This document shows, in pieces, positions 41,090 through 49,625 of a stretch of DNA of 49,625 nt. This DNA is from Lachnospira sp. UBA2821 (GTDB lineage: Bacteria; Bacillota; Clostridia; Lachnospirales; Lachnospiraceae), in the NCBI GenBank assembly GCA_002351535.1, contig DEGR01000056.1, positions 1 to 49,625 on the forward strand. The letters are read 5' to 3'. The position numbers and the translations under genes are program-made. The notes beneath the pieces are model-generated. The model did no database searches, had not been told where the DNA came from, and saw nothing but the letters and a program-made list of their open reading frames with translations. Every line of letters begins with the position of its first letter. Within the stretch, counting starts at the first letter, position 1.

Positions 41090-41515
41090 TTAAGGCTTTA
41101 ATGTATGTGCAATATCTTTTCCAATCTTATATTTCATAATTCTTTTTCTTCTATCCATTCCTGATATACTAATTTTTATATAACTTTTCTTTATCCCTCC
41201 CATAATGTCCGGTATATCACACACAAGATTTGCTGCAAGTTCAAGATTATTTTTATCATATCCATACACAACATTATTCAGACGTCCCATAATTAACAAT
41301 TTGCTTATTCTTCTCTTAACAATGTCAGCATTAAAAGTTTTTGTGTTTTCTGCCTGTCTTTCAACTGCCAATGCATACATTTCAGCCTTTGTAACTATTC
41401 TGTCGTGATAGAAAACACACATATATATTACCGAAAATATAATTATTATTATAAATGGCATGAGCATGCTCATCTCCACTGTAAAATATCCACCATTTCT
41501 CACATCTTTATCCAT
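41090..41515 (-). CDS. Small TadE-like pseudopilin
   Basis: A 141-residue protein with one N-terminal membrane segment. It begins with MDKDVRNGGYFTVEMSMLMPFIIII, where a Gly is followed by YFTVE, giving Glu at +5 as in prepilin cleavage sites. A hydrophilic domain of about 100 residues follows, with conserved Arg/Lys near the end (SGMDRRKRIMKYKIG). TadE-like proteins are minor pseudopilins of the Tad pilus. GGGGAT precedes the ATG at 41515. It sits directly after the prepilin peptidase gene. Confidence 0.85.
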   Translation of the reverse strand: MDKDVRNGGYFTVEMSMLMPFIIIIIFSVIYMCVFYHDRIVTKAEMYALAVERQAENTKTFNADIVKRRISKLLIMGRLNNVVYGYDKNNLELAANLVCDIPDIMGGIKKSYIKISISGMDRRKRIMKYKIGKDIAHTLKP

Positions 41516-41534
41516 AGTTATCCCCATTTCATAA

Positions 41535-41948
41535 TTAAACTAATCCTCCACACATAATAACGATATTGCCTAATAACAAAAATGGTGCAAAAGGAATATT
41601 GTCATTTAACTTTTTCTTCTTAGATACAACCAAAATTACCGCCGTAATTGCTGCTAATGTAACCGCAACAAGACAAATATCCATACTTTTTGTAAACCCA
41701 AGCCCTATTCCCGATACAATCATCATTATTCCATCTCCATAACCTATCTTCTGCCCTGATACCAATGCCAGTAACACAAGCACAATTCCGGGAACAACCC
41801 CCATAGTCCACCACAAGTCGCTATTATTTGCCGACTGATACAATATATATATAATTGCAAAAACAATACATGGTCTCAACCCTATTTTCCTGCACCTGAT
41901 ATCCGTATAAGAACATAATGCAAGAAATACATTATTAATCACTATCAT
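41535..41948 (-). CDS. Prepilin peptidase (A24 family, TadV/CpaA-like)
   Basis: A 137-residue membrane aspartyl protease without the methyltransferase domain. Catalytic Asp residues are in YTDIRCRKI and GYGDG. Four or five membrane segments (PCIVFAIIYILYQSA; GIVLVLLALVSGQ). It should remove the prepilin leaders of the Flp1-like pilin and of the TadE-like proteins encoded next to it. The gene overlaps the end of the upstream TadE-like gene by 14 bases, so it is translationally coupled. Confidence 0.93.
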   Translation of the reverse strand: MIVINNVFLALCSYTDIRCRKIGLRPCIVFAIIYILYQSANNSDLWWTMGVVPGIVLVLLALVSGQKIGYGDGIMMIVSGIGLGFTKSMDICLVAVTLAAITAVILVVSKKKKLNDNIPFAPFLLLGNIVIMCGGLV

Positions 41949-42840
41949 CTGTTACACCACACTTTGTACAGGGAGTTCGTCTCCCCACCTCCGATATATC
42001 TATACTCTGTATATACCGGAGTAAAGTTTTACACTCCTTCCTCACATGATATCTGTCTCCATAATCAGTAATATATATCGCACCGGATTTTTTAACCCCT
42101 TCACGGCAACACACCTCACAAGGTTTATATTTACCTCCACTTTCATTCCTGAGTGTTCCAACTCCACTATATTTCACTTTCTTAATAGACATCCTCAGAT
42201 ATGTACAATCTTCTTTCAGGTGATATACTCTGCCCGTCTTTGTAACATACACACACCTGCGTTCCCCATCATACCCATTATATTTTATACTTTTTCCTGT
42301 CCACGGAGCGAATGTACATCTTTGATTAAATGCGACTAATCGATTATAAAATGGTATTTTCCAGATATAATCCGCCTCCATATCCATATACAGATTTTCC
42401 TTCGAAAAATCACTGCGGATAAATGATATTCCTGCACTGCCACCGACAATTCCTGATTTCTCATCTGCTCTCTTTCTCATCGCACTATTCATAACTTCAC
42501 AATACACATATGTAGCAGTAGCAGCCGAATATACCGGTTCGTCTTCTTCACCAATTTCTATGGCATACCTCATATCCGCAACACTCACAGCGGCTTTATT
42601 CATACTAATCTGCATATCATTTTGAAAACTCAGCACGCAGAAAAACTCCATAATACTGAAAACTGCGAATAAAAATATAGGAAATACCATTGCCGCCTCT
42701 ACAGTCATACTTCCATCAACATCCCCTAGAGGAACAGACAAAGATGCTCTTTGCCTGAATACCGCTGCCATATTCTTTGAATTAACATGGCACACCTGAA
42801 GAGAACCTTTTTTTATTTTATTTTCATACACAAAAAGCAT
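41935..42840 (-). CDS. TadE-like protein with two C-terminal Cys modules
   Basis: A 301-residue protein. Residues 43-70 hold the pseudopilin start DGSMTVEAAMVFPIFLFAVF (Gly before SMTVE). A soluble domain follows. The last 110 residues consist of two copies of a module of the form Y-x-T-x-x-G-x-x-YH-x4-C-x(25-30)-PC-x-x-C: YVTKTGRVYHLKEDCTYL to PCEVC and YITDYGDRYHVRKECKTL to PCTKC. These His/Cys patterns suggest zinc or disulphide sites, facing the exterior if the pseudopilin is inserted normally. Small similar modules occur at the ends of clostridial surface or nuclease proteins. Its role in pilus assembly is inferred from position. Confidence 0.85.
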   Translation of the reverse strand: MLFVYENKIKKGSLQVCHVNSKNMAAVFRQRASLSVPLGDVDGSMTVEAAMVFPIFLFAVFSIMEFFCVLSFQNDMQISMNKAAVSVADMRYAIEIGEEDEPVYSAATATYVYCEVMNSAMRKRADEKSGIVGGSAGISFIRSDFSKENLYMDMEADYIWKIPFYNRLVAFNQRCTFAPWTGKSIKYNGYDGERRCVYVTKTGRVYHLKEDCTYLRMSIKKVKYSGVGTLRNESGGKYKPCEVCCREGVKKSGAIYITDYGDRYHVRKECKTLLRYIQSIDISEVGRRTPCTKCGVTDDSD

Positions 42841-42857
42841 CTTTGTCCGTCCCCCTT

Positions 42858-44792
42858 TTAATATTCAAATGCTCCCCTGACTTCCAGGGCATATTTCCCA
42901 CTGTCTCCAATGCCGTACCCCGGTATAACACCTCCAAACACTCTGCCGATTCCAAATGTACATCTCACATCTGCAGATACAATACACTTGTTTATAAGAA
43001 ATTCCGAATTATATTTCTTACGCACATTCAACTGAATTAAATCCATAATTCTGTAAGAAACATCAGCCTTATTTGTCACATAAAGCATTGTTCTAAGATA
43101 GTCTTCATAACCTATACCATTCTCATCATCACTATCCCTGTCGACAATATTCATACTGATAAGCGATGCCAGCGAAAGATTCCACTCATTCTTACTTTTT
43201 ATAAGTGCTACCTTTTTTCCACCCATAATATTTCTCGTATCTACTACTGCTTCTCCTGATGACCATGCAAACATTATTCCAAACTGCACAATCCGTACTA
43301 TAGCCGGTATACCTGTAGCACCCGCTATAGACAATGCTGCCCCATAAGCTTCATTTCTCTTTTCATTATCTTTTAATAACGAAACAAAATTAAATCCGGA
43401 CCTTATTGCAATTATTCTTTCAGCTACATTCTTAAGATTTTCCCTGTCACTGTCTCCTCCGGCTATTACATATTCAGCTTCATAGTCAATCTCACCTTCT
43501 TTAGAATTAATGTAATTACCAAAGTGCTGCAATACATACTCAGACAATAATGTTCTATTGGCTGTAAGCCTTACTCCGGACCAGCCTTTCCATTTCGCCG
43601 ACTTATTATATTCATTTGCTGATGGCAATGCTGCCTTAGATAATAAACTTTTACCTGATAAGGCAGAAGTATCCTTTATTACTGCTGAAAGTATGCCTTT
43701 TTCAATAAAAGACCGCACCCCGCTCTCATACATATTGTCCTGTACTTCATCTTTTTCATCAGAATATTGTATACTGACATCCACGCCTTCTTTCTTAAAC
43801 AATTTACAATCGTCCAATACTTCGTCCAGATACTTTGTGTCTTTAAATTCAGAAGCCTTATATTTTAAAACACCATTATTAATATTATTAAGAATTACTG
43901 CGTATTCTGATGCTTTATCACTGCACTCCACAACTTTATATTTATCAGTTGCTGTAATATCAACACTGTCCCTTATATGTACAAGCTCATCCATCATGGA
44001 ATCATACACATCTTTGCTGTATTTATTTTTATCTGCCTCAAGTTCTTTAATACTTTTATTAACCTTTATTAATGCTGTACTACTTATTTTTTCTACTTCA
44101 TCTCCATAGGAAATTATTTTCTGAAGATACTCATTAACCTCATCATACCATGACACATAACTCCCATACGATGCCGTACCATTAACAATCATATTGTTAA
44201 TAAGAACAACCGGTTCACCCGTAACATCACTATAATATACGCAATATTTCTTCATCATGATAAGCTCCTGCTCGAGCTTTTCCATCTGTTTGTTACACTC
44301 ATTGATAGATTCGAACTCTTTACCTGTCTCTTCTCCCTGCTTTATATTTTCATTCTTACTAACAAGGGCATTCAGAGCATCCTCCGGTATCTTCATCTTC
44401 ATATAATCACATATCTGACCCGCAAACAATTCTCCATTTCTGTCTGATATGTGTTTTATATTTATAACATCTGTTTTATCCACCTTCATATGATATATGT
44501 CTGCACAATATTTTCCATCATGTTTTGCTCTATAGCAATTGCGGTTACCCACTTCTAAAATGCTTTTCGTTAATTCTTCCTTATCAGAATACAACATCAT
44601 AATTCCATAATCTTCAAATATTTCTCTTGCATATAGAGCAAAACAGGAATCAAGAGACATGTATGTAATGCTTTTCGCTCTCGCAGCCGCTGACGTTACT
44701 CTTGCGGATTCAAGAACGCCACAAATAAGCATAAACATTACCATCAAAATAAGTGTCAGAAATATCGTGATACTTCCCTTACACCTTTTCAC
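42858..44792 (-). CDS. TadG-like pilus-locus protein (DUF5702-type)
   Basis: A 644-residue protein starting GTG at 44792, 4 bases after AGAGGTGG (an ATG at 44819 has no site). The N-terminal membrane segment GSITIFLTLILMVMFMLICG carries a pseudopilin-like Gly-Ser-Ile-Thr sequence followed by ESARVTSAAARAKSITYMSLD. A large extracytoplasmic region with a long coiled-coil stretch (KQMEKLEQELIMMKK; KSIKELEADKNKYSKDV) follows, then a further hydrophobic stretch (AGATGIPAIVRIVQFGIMFAW). This matches the DUF5702 family of Lachnospiraceae tad loci, by memory. Possibly a scaffold of the pilus base. Confidence 0.8.
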   Translation of the reverse strand: MKRCKGSITIFLTLILMVMFMLICGVLESARVTSAAARAKSITYMSLDSCFALYAREIFEDYGIMMLYSDKEELTKSILEVGNRNCYRAKHDGKYCADIYHMKVDKTDVINIKHISDRNGELFAGQICDYMKMKIPEDALNALVSKNENIKQGEETGKEFESINECNKQMEKLEQELIMMKKYCVYYSDVTGEPVVLINNMIVNGTASYGSYVSWYDEVNEYLQKIISYGDEVEKISSTALIKVNKSIKELEADKNKYSKDVYDSMMDELVHIRDSVDITATDKYKVVECSDKASEYAVILNNINNGVLKYKASEFKDTKYLDEVLDDCKLFKKEGVDVSIQYSDEKDEVQDNMYESGVRSFIEKGILSAVIKDTSALSGKSLLSKAALPSANEYNKSAKWKGWSGVRLTANRTLLSEYVLQHFGNYINSKEGEIDYEAEYVIAGGDSDRENLKNVAERIIAIRSGFNFVSLLKDNEKRNEAYGAALSIAGATGIPAIVRIVQFGIMFAWSSGEAVVDTRNIMGGKKVALIKSKNEWNLSLASLISMNIVDRDSDDENGIGYEDYLRTMLYVTNKADVSYRIMDLIQLNVRKKYNSEFLINKCIVSADVRCTFGIGRVFGGVIPGYGIGDSGKYALEVRGAFEY

Positions 44793-44811
44793 ATCTCCAC
44801 CTCTTGGCAAT

Positions 44812-45054
44812 CTACACATTATTTACTTTCGTAGTTATACTATTAAATATTTTGTTAACTATAGTAGTTAGTTTGCTCTTAAATATGATAACAAGCCCTA
44901 CCAGAACAAGAATAATAAGAATTACTTCCACTACTCCCATTCCCGAATTATTATCACTCATATATCTGTCCCACAGCTTATATTTGAATCTGATAACAGA
45001 ACAGTTAATCTTCCTGTTAACCTTATACAACCTGTTTCCAATCGCCTGTGTCAT
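44812..45054 (-). CDS. Flp1-like pilin precursor
   Basis: An 80-residue protein with a basic leader of about 38 residues, then SGMGVVEVILIILVLVGLVI. Cleavage after Gly gives MGVVE with Glu at +5, the class IVb prepilin signature. The tail FKSKLTTIVNKIFNSITTKV is short and basic. It is the probable major subunit of the pilus. The ATG at 45054 follows the TadC stop by two bases and has GGGG 11 bases upstream. Another start at 45096 would overlap tadC. Confidence 0.85.
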   Translation of the reverse strand: MTQAIGNRLYKVNRKINCSVIRFKYKLWDRYMSDNNSGMGVVEVILIILVLVGLVIIFKSKLTTIVNKIFNSITTKVNNV

Positions 45055-45058
45055 ACTA

Positions 45059-46504
45059 TCACATTCCCCTTTCCATTGTAAGAAATGATGGAACAACTAT
45101 TATCACTATTGCTATCACTAACATTATAACCATAGGTAATAACATCTTAGTTCCTGCCTCATCTCCTCTTTTTTTTGCAAGCATTTTCTTATTTTCAAAT
45201 GCTTCATGAACTTCATACTCCAAAAGTTCTCTCATTCCCTTAGTTCCTTTGATTACGTTTTGTTCAAGTATATTGCAGAATTTTATATACATCTGAATAC
45301 CGCATCTTTTTCCAAACATGCGATATACCTCCTTCTCTGACTGCCCTCCTCTGATTTTTCCTGCCGCCAGAAGAATCTCCTCGTATGCATACCTTTTTCT
45401 CTTTTTTCTCTCATTCTTAGTATAATCATCAGCTATCCGAAGCCACGCATTTTTTATTGTCATCCCTGCTGCTGTAAGCAGCATTACTCTGGACACTATA
45501 CCCGAATAATCATCTTCTAACTGCATTTTCCTTTTTTTAAGTTCTTTATCCATGTCCCTATCCTTAAGAAAATACATCAACACTGCTGCAACAACTCCGA
45601 ACATAAGAAATGGTATATTTTCTCCACTTCCGGATAATCTGTATTTAATACCGACACCATCCACTTTATCAGGAAGACTGACATTAGAATTATGTAAATC
45701 CTCTTCATCAATATATTGCTGTATTATGTCCTGAAGCGACTTATCTGTTTCTTTTTCTGCCTTAATAACCAGACTTACTTCATACTTTTTTTCATAATCT
45801 TCAAGTGACATCGTCATATAAAGCTTAACCTCATGGTCTTCATTGTCTCTGTAAACACTTCCATCATAATCCACTATTTTCACATCATCCAAATCCCAGC
45901 CAATCTTAATATTTTCACTGCCATAACTATCAATGAGGTTAAGATTGTACATAACTTTGTCTACAGATTTATTTTTTCCAAGCATTGCACGAATCACTTC
46001 TTTATAGCTTCCGGAAAATATATTTTCTACTTCTTTATCTGTATATCTCTTTTCATCAACTTTAAGGTGAAGCGACTCTTTCTCATCATCAAATTCCGCA
46101 ATAACATCCACTTGTTTCTGACCATTCCCATAATCCGGTCTTTTTATATTGCTTATATTTTTTTCATCTGTTTCACCAGCCAGCTCATTCAAAATTCCCA
46201 ATATAAGAAATACAGAAAATATAACAATACTAAGTGATACCTTCCTTATGCGATGTACATACGCTGCTTCTTCCACATTATCTTTTACATAAATCTGTCT
46301 AAGCCTGTCATCATTGTATCGTTCTTTTTTCTTACTCTTAAACAAACGCCCACATATGCCGGTTAAAGTCATTGATAGTGCATCAAGCCACTTTAATCCG
46401 TTCATAAATTCGTATTCATCACTAATCTTTTCTTTTGTATGCACTAATGAAATTACATATATTGCTGCTATTCCTGCAAGCAATAACGCATACACTATTT
46501 CCAA
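45059..46504 (-). CDS. TadC-like pilus platform protein with a large inserted loop
   Basis: About 481 residues, much longer than usual TadC (about 300). A membrane segment at the start and another near 95-113 (VSLSIVIFSVFLILGIL) are followed by about 190 hydrophilic residues. Next is a membrane segment (IPFLMFGVVAAVLMYFL), a type II secretion F domain (IVSRVMLLTAAGMTIKNAW, MYIKFCNILEQNVIKGTKGM), and a final pair of segments (MLLPMVIMLVIAIVIIVVP). The start is a TTG at 46504, 5 bases after GGAGG. An ATG at 46522 overlaps the stop of tadB (ATGA) and is the alternative. The loop probably faces the exterior. Confidence 0.85.
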   Translation of the reverse strand: MEIVYALLLAGIAAIYVISLVHTKEKISDEYEFMNGLKWLDALSMTLTGICGRLFKSKKKERYNDDRLRQIYVKDNVEEAAYVHRIRKVSLSIVIFSVFLILGILNELAGETDEKNISNIKRPDYGNGQKQVDVIAEFDDEKESLHLKVDEKRYTDKEVENIFSGSYKEVIRAMLGKNKSVDKVMYNLNLIDSYGSENIKIGWDLDDVKIVDYDGSVYRDNEDHEVKLYMTMSLEDYEKKYEVSLVIKAEKETDKSLQDIIQQYIDEEDLHNSNVSLPDKVDGVGIKYRLSGSGENIPFLMFGVVAAVLMYFLKDRDMDKELKKRKMQLEDDYSGIVSRVMLLTAAGMTIKNAWLRIADDYTKNERKKRKRYAYEEILLAAGKIRGGQSEKEVYRMFGKRCGIQMYIKFCNILEQNVIKGTKGMRELLEYEVHEAFENKKMLAKKRGDEAGTKMLLPMVIMLVIAIVIIVVPSFLTMERGM

Positions 46505-46518
46505 ACACACCTCCGATA

Positions 46519-47313
46519 TCATACTGATACATCAGTAACTTTATCTCCCAGCCATAATGCAAATATATATACGATAAGACATACAGTCATTACCACTCTC
46601 CCAATCACAGAATCATACATTGCATTAATGACACTTCCGGAGGTTAACCTCATATACAAAATAATAAAAAGCGGTACAAGATTCATTATCATCTGCTCAT
46701 ATTTTTTTGAATTTATTATGGATGTTATCTCTCTTTCCATATCCAATTTTTCACTTATATTATCCGCTGCCTTCTTAATTATTCCTATAAGGTCACCACC
46801 GGTCCTCTTTGCTATAACAAGTATGTCAGCAAATGTTGAAATATCTTCAATATCAGTTCTGTCAGACAAATCCCTGAATATATCTTCTACCGATATACTC
46901 AGCATAAGTTTTCTCTTTATAATACTTATCTCTTTTAGCATATAGCAATCCTGACCATATATCTGCATCAGTTCTTTTCCCGAATCTATAACTGCATTTT
47001 CAAATGATTCTCCTGTTGTCAATCCTGCCGATACAGCAATACACATATCCCTGAACTGTAACTGCATTTCCTTCTTTCTTTTACCACACATCTTTTTTCC
47101 ATATACATTAATCATCATAAATTCAACCGGTAAAATAAATACAAAAAATACTGTTATATTATCATAAAACAGGTATGCTATTAAAAAAGTTATACACACT
47201 GACACTAAAGAAATCTTCACATACTCAGCTATTGATATTACATATTTCTTATAATCCGTAACATGTAACTCATATTCCCGCTGCTTCCATTTTCCATGTG
47301 TTAACCATCTCAT
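46519..47313 (-). CDS. TadB-like pilus platform protein
   Basis: A 264-residue polytopic membrane protein of the type II secretion F family: two N-terminal segments (VSVCITFLIAYLF; VFFVFILPVEFMM), a cytoplasmic domain with the F-domain block (MCIAVSAGLTTGESFENAV; SDRTDIEDISTFADILVIAKRTGGDLIGII), and two C-terminal segments. With TadC it forms the inner-membrane platform driven by CpaF. ATG at 47313 has GAGGAG 5 bases before it. It overlaps the end of cpaF by 44 bases. Confidence 0.92.
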   Translation of the reverse strand: MRWLTHGKWKQREYELHVTDYKKYVISIAEYVKISLVSVCITFLIAYLFYDNITVFFVFILPVEFMMINVYGKKMCGKRKKEMQLQFRDMCIAVSAGLTTGESFENAVIDSGKELMQIYGQDCYMLKEISIIKRKLMLSISVEDIFRDLSDRTDIEDISTFADILVIAKRTGGDLIGIIKKAADNISEKLDMEREITSIINSKKYEQMIMNLVPLFIILYMRLTSGSVINAMYDSVIGRVVMTVCLIVYIFALWLGDKVTDVSV

Positions 47314-48487
47314 TATCACTCCTCTCAAGATGACCTATGATATGTTCATCTTTAACCCCATCCTCCACAAACTTATATAATGTCTGTGTTCTGATGCATC
47401 CATCTTCCATTCCAAGTACTTCTATAATTTCCAACACTTTTCTGCTTTTGTCCCTAAGTCTTCCAAGATGAATAACAATATCTATAGCCGCTGCAATCTG
47501 TCCTCTTATAGCCTGTACCGGCATATCAACCCCCATAAGAATCATTGTCTCAAGTCTCAACAGCATATCTGAAGGACTATTTGCGTGACCTGTAGATATA
47601 CTTCCATCATGCCCTGTGTTCATTGCCTGTATCATATCTATAGCCTCTTCTCCTCTTACTTCTCCCACAATAATTCTGTCAGGTCTCATTCTCAAAGCAG
47701 ACTTTATAAGTTCTCTCATAGATATTCCATTCTCTCCTTCAGAATTCTCCTGCCTTACCTCGAGTCTTACCAGATTGTCAACATTCTTTATCTGCAATTC
47801 AGCCGAATCTTCAATCGTTATTATTCTTTCATCATCCGGTATATAATTGGACAGTGCATTAAGAAATGTTGTTTTTCCCGATCCTGTTCCACCGCTTATA
47901 AAAACATTGTAACCTGCTGCAACTATTCTCCTAAGCCACATCGCAGTGTCCTCGTCAATGCTTCCAAGCTCAATAAGTCTTTCCATATCTATGGCATCAG
48001 ACGGAAATTTTCTTATAGTAAGCACGGGACCATCAAGTGCAATAGGATTAAGCACTACATTTACTCTCGAACCGTCTTCAAGTCTTGTATCAACTATAGG
48101 CGAAGCTTCATTGACTCTTCTGTTCGCTCCCGATACTATCTTCTGAATTACATCCATAAGTCTTTCCGTAGAACTGAATTTGTCATCATACTTTGTGATT
48201 TTTCCATCTTTCTCAACAAATATGTTATCAGCTCCATTAATCATTATCTCCGTAACCGAATCATCATAAATAATATCTTCAAGAACATCCAGTCCCCTGA
48301 TACTGTTATAAAGTCTTTTTCTTAACCGGATTCTTGTCATGATTCCCATTGTATTTTTAACAGAATTACCCATAATCACCCTGTCTATAACATCATAAAC
48401 TTCATCATCATCTATACTTTCTGATATCTCCGTACTTTCTATAACCTTTCTTCTGAGTATCTCGAATCCTGTATCATCCAAAGTCAT
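47270..48487 (-). CDS. CpaF/TadA-type pilus assembly ATPase
   Basis: A 405-residue hexameric ATPase of the secretion-NTPase family. Walker A is ISGGTGSGKTTFLNAL, then the Asp box ITIEDSAELQI, Walker B/His box RPDRIIVGEVRGEEAIDMIQAMNTGHDGSISTGHAN. The N-terminal part has the CpaF-type DDSVTEIMINGADNIFVE block. It should power Flp pilus extension and retraction. The start at 48487 has GGAGG 3 bases before it (close spacing); upstream ATG has no site. It overlaps the tadZ gene by 14 bases. Confidence 0.94.
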   Translation of the reverse strand: MTLDDTGFEILRRKVIESTEISESIDDDEVYDVIDRVIMGNSVKNTMGIMTRIRLRKRLYNSIRGLDVLEDIIYDDSVTEIMINGADNIFVEKDGKITKYDDKFSSTERLMDVIQKIVSGANRRVNEASPIVDTRLEDGSRVNVVLNPIALDGPVLTIRKFPSDAIDMERLIELGSIDEDTAMWLRRIVAAGYNVFISGGTGSGKTTFLNALSNYIPDDERIITIEDSAELQIKNVDNLVRLEVRQENSEGENGISMRELIKSALRMRPDRIIVGEVRGEEAIDMIQAMNTGHDGSISTGHANSPSDMLLRLETMILMGVDMPVQAIRGQIAAAIDIVIHLGRLRDKSRKVLEIIEVLGMEDGCIRTQTLYKFVEDGVKDEHIIGHLERSDNEMVNTWKMEAAGI

Positions 48488-49496
48488 CTGCCTCCGTTTC
48501 ATCAGCACATGATTTTACAAATTCCCTGAATGTCCCATTTACAACAGAATTAATATTTGTATTAATATTCTCTGTACACATGTACCTGCTCATATTAACC
48601 TTATGTATCCTGTCTGCAATACTTCCACCATTCCTTTCATGGAGCACTTCCATAAACTCCTCCACTTTCGAAACTGATACAAAGTCATCGCATGCCGGCA
48701 TATATATATCATCACATATATTGAGCACATCATATATATCTGACAGCATATTTGACATGTCAAGTACTATAACATTATGTTCCGTATTCTCAGATACATG
48801 TTTTATCATCGACTTCCAATACCCCGACTCTATATTGCGTATATCATTGGAATATATCATCGGAGGAATAAAACTAAAATTACCATAATTCTGCCTGATA
48901 ACATTATATTTCTTAAGCATCTTTTCTGAATCCTGCATGTAAAAATACATAAGGTCCGACAAGTCTCCTATAAACTCCTTATTCATTACCTTTCTAAGAC
49001 CTGAATACTCTTCAAAGTTCATATACAGCACATTGTTACTCTCTCCGATAATGTCACATAGTGTAAGCGAAAACATAGTTTTCATACATCTTGATACCGG
49101 CGAATACACGCCAATAATCTTCGCTTCACCACTCTTTACATCCTTATGTCCATTACAGATTCTCTGTTCATCCTCAACACATTCAAGAACCTCACGCATA
49201 ACACTCGTTGCCTTCTGATATTTAAAAACAGACTTATACTCTTCAAACTTATCTGTGTTCTTATCTTTAAGAATAATAATCTGTCCGGCATCAAGTTCCT
49301 GCAATTTATTCTCAAACACCTCCGATGATACAAGAAGAATATCAATATGCCTTTCACCCGCAAATTCCTTTAACGAATCATATGACGTAAAAGCAAATAT
49401 CTCATAATCCTTCTTGTATTCACGCACAAGGTAATTAACAAATTCAGACACAAACTCCTTATCTGCATCGAATATTGCCATAGTTCTATTATTCAA
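48474..49496 (-). CDS. TadZ/CpaE-like pilus localisation protein
   Basis: A 340-residue protein with a receiver-like N-terminus (MNNRTMAIFDADKEFVSEFV, IDILLVSSEVFE) and a MinD-like ATPase half (AKIIGVYSPVSRCMKTMFSL; NVIVLDMSNMLSDIYDVLNICD). The Walker A position reads SPVSRCMKT rather than KGGxGKT, so ATP binding may be altered; TadZ proteins commonly vary here. TadZ places the pilus machinery at one pole or site in other bacteria. The start is a TTG at 49496, 8 bases after AAAGGA; the next ATG (49481) is too far. It is the first complete gene of the tad operon. Confidence 0.85.
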   Translation of the reverse strand: MNNRTMAIFDADKEFVSEFVNYLVREYKKDYEIFAFTSYDSLKEFAGERHIDILLVSSEVFENKLQELDAGQIIILKDKNTDKFEEYKSVFKYQKATSVMREVLECVEDEQRICNGHKDVKSGEAKIIGVYSPVSRCMKTMFSLTLCDIIGESNNVLYMNFEEYSGLRKVMNKEFIGDLSDLMYFYMQDSEKMLKKYNVIRQNYGNFSFIPPMIYSNDIRNIESGYWKSMIKHVSENTEHNVIVLDMSNMLSDIYDVLNICDDIYMPACDDFVSVSKVEEFMEVLHERNGGSIADRIHKVNMSRYMCTENINTNINSVVNGTFREFVKSCADETEADDFG

Positions 49497-49558
49497 TTCT
49501 TATCCTTTCTGATTGGGAAATATAGCAGATGTTACTTAGAATTTATGATGTACACATA

Positions 49559-49624
49559 TTATATTACGTCATCCTCATTTTGTCCAGCACTTTTTTTACT
49601 CTTCTCCTTAACTTTTCTTTTTTG
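49559..49624 (-). CDS. C-terminal end of a gene running off the right edge
   Basis: The frame from 49624 to the TAA at 49559-49561 encodes 21 residues, QKRKVKEKSKKSAGQNEDDV then Ile, a Lys-rich tail. The gene would lie upstream of tadZ in the tad operon. In comparable loci this position is often a SAF-domain CpaB-like protein; the tail alone cannot show that. Confidence 0.5.
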   Translation of the reverse strand, partial: QKRKVKEKSKKSAGQNEDDVI

Positions 49625-49625
49625 T

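Noticed and set aside
47585..48325. A 246-codon plus-strand open frame inside cpaF
   Set aside because: It mirrors a well-conserved ATPase in the opposite strand; composition (Ser/Tyr/Arg-rich) is that of an antisense shadow.
1..49625. CRISPR array, prophage or tRNA genes
   Set aside because: No regularly spaced repeat array, no phage structural or integrase genes and no cloverleaf with tRNA features were seen. The branched element at 24987-25175 has no conserved tRNA T-loop or CCA end.

Overview
The window looks like a chromosomal piece of a low-GC, Gram-positive, anaerobic clostridium, most likely family Lachnospiraceae (inferred from gene content and codon use; genus not determined). Signs are an S-box riboswitch before metK, a CotS-like spore-coat kinase relative and a YtvI-like permease, an FHA protein with a DUF6382-type N-terminus, a secretin-free Tad pilus locus with a Flp1-like pilin, strong AGGAGG ribosome binding sites, and frequent GTG/TTG starts. 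No rRNA, tRNA, CRISPR array or prophage was found.

Layout. 1-1321 (minus): an agr-type quorum-sensing unit. It has a 40-aa AgrD precursor too short for ordinary gene calling, AgrB, a secreted 139-aa protein and an ORF leaving the left edge; its promoter carries two direct repeats spaced 21 bp, as LytTR/AgrA regulators use. 1600-3056 (plus): an orphan lipoprotein and a nitroreductase. 3159-13584 (minus): a long run of sensor kinase, attenuator-like spacer, response regulator, YtvI-like permease, diguanylate cyclase, CCA-adding enzyme, CotS-like pseudokinase, PEGA lipoprotein, phosphoglucomutase and PH-like protein. 13828-21171 (plus): YqeY, a 1250-aa secreted subtilase with kelch-like repeats, a LytTR regulator plus LiaF-like membrane protein under a second 21-bp-spaced repeat pair, and adenine deaminase. 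21216-22030: an IS200-type element with a hairpin-rich, gene-free tail. 22106-33811 (minus): metK with S-box, murA, a highly palindromic 190-bp element, an M23/LysM/G5 wall hydrolase, shikimate kinase, an OLD-like ATPase/TOPRIM protein with a Cys4 cluster, flavin reductase, leuS and pgi. 33883-37689: a membrane protein, a TSCPD protein, a MurG-type glycosyltransferase, a HIT protein and a soluble histidine kinase. 37652-49624 (minus): a Tad pilus operon (TadZ, CpaF/TadA, TadB, TadC, Flp1-like pilin, TadG-like protein, two TadE-like pseudopilins, prepilin peptidase), followed by FHA, rhomboid protease and flavodoxin-SCP2 genes.

Working together. Three cell-surface programmes dominate: peptide signalling (agr, LytTR), envelope building and remodelling (murA, MurG, M23 hydrolase, LiaF-like, PEGA protein, subtilase) and a Tad pilus with a rhomboid and an FHA module in its operon. 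The least explained material is non-coding: LytTR-type repeat pairs, an attenuator-like kinase/regulator spacer, the hairpin tail of the IS200 element, the branched palindromic element at 24987-25175, and a dispersed CTCTGAAC-containing repeat found in several intergenic gaps. All names are from reading the sequence; no database search was run.
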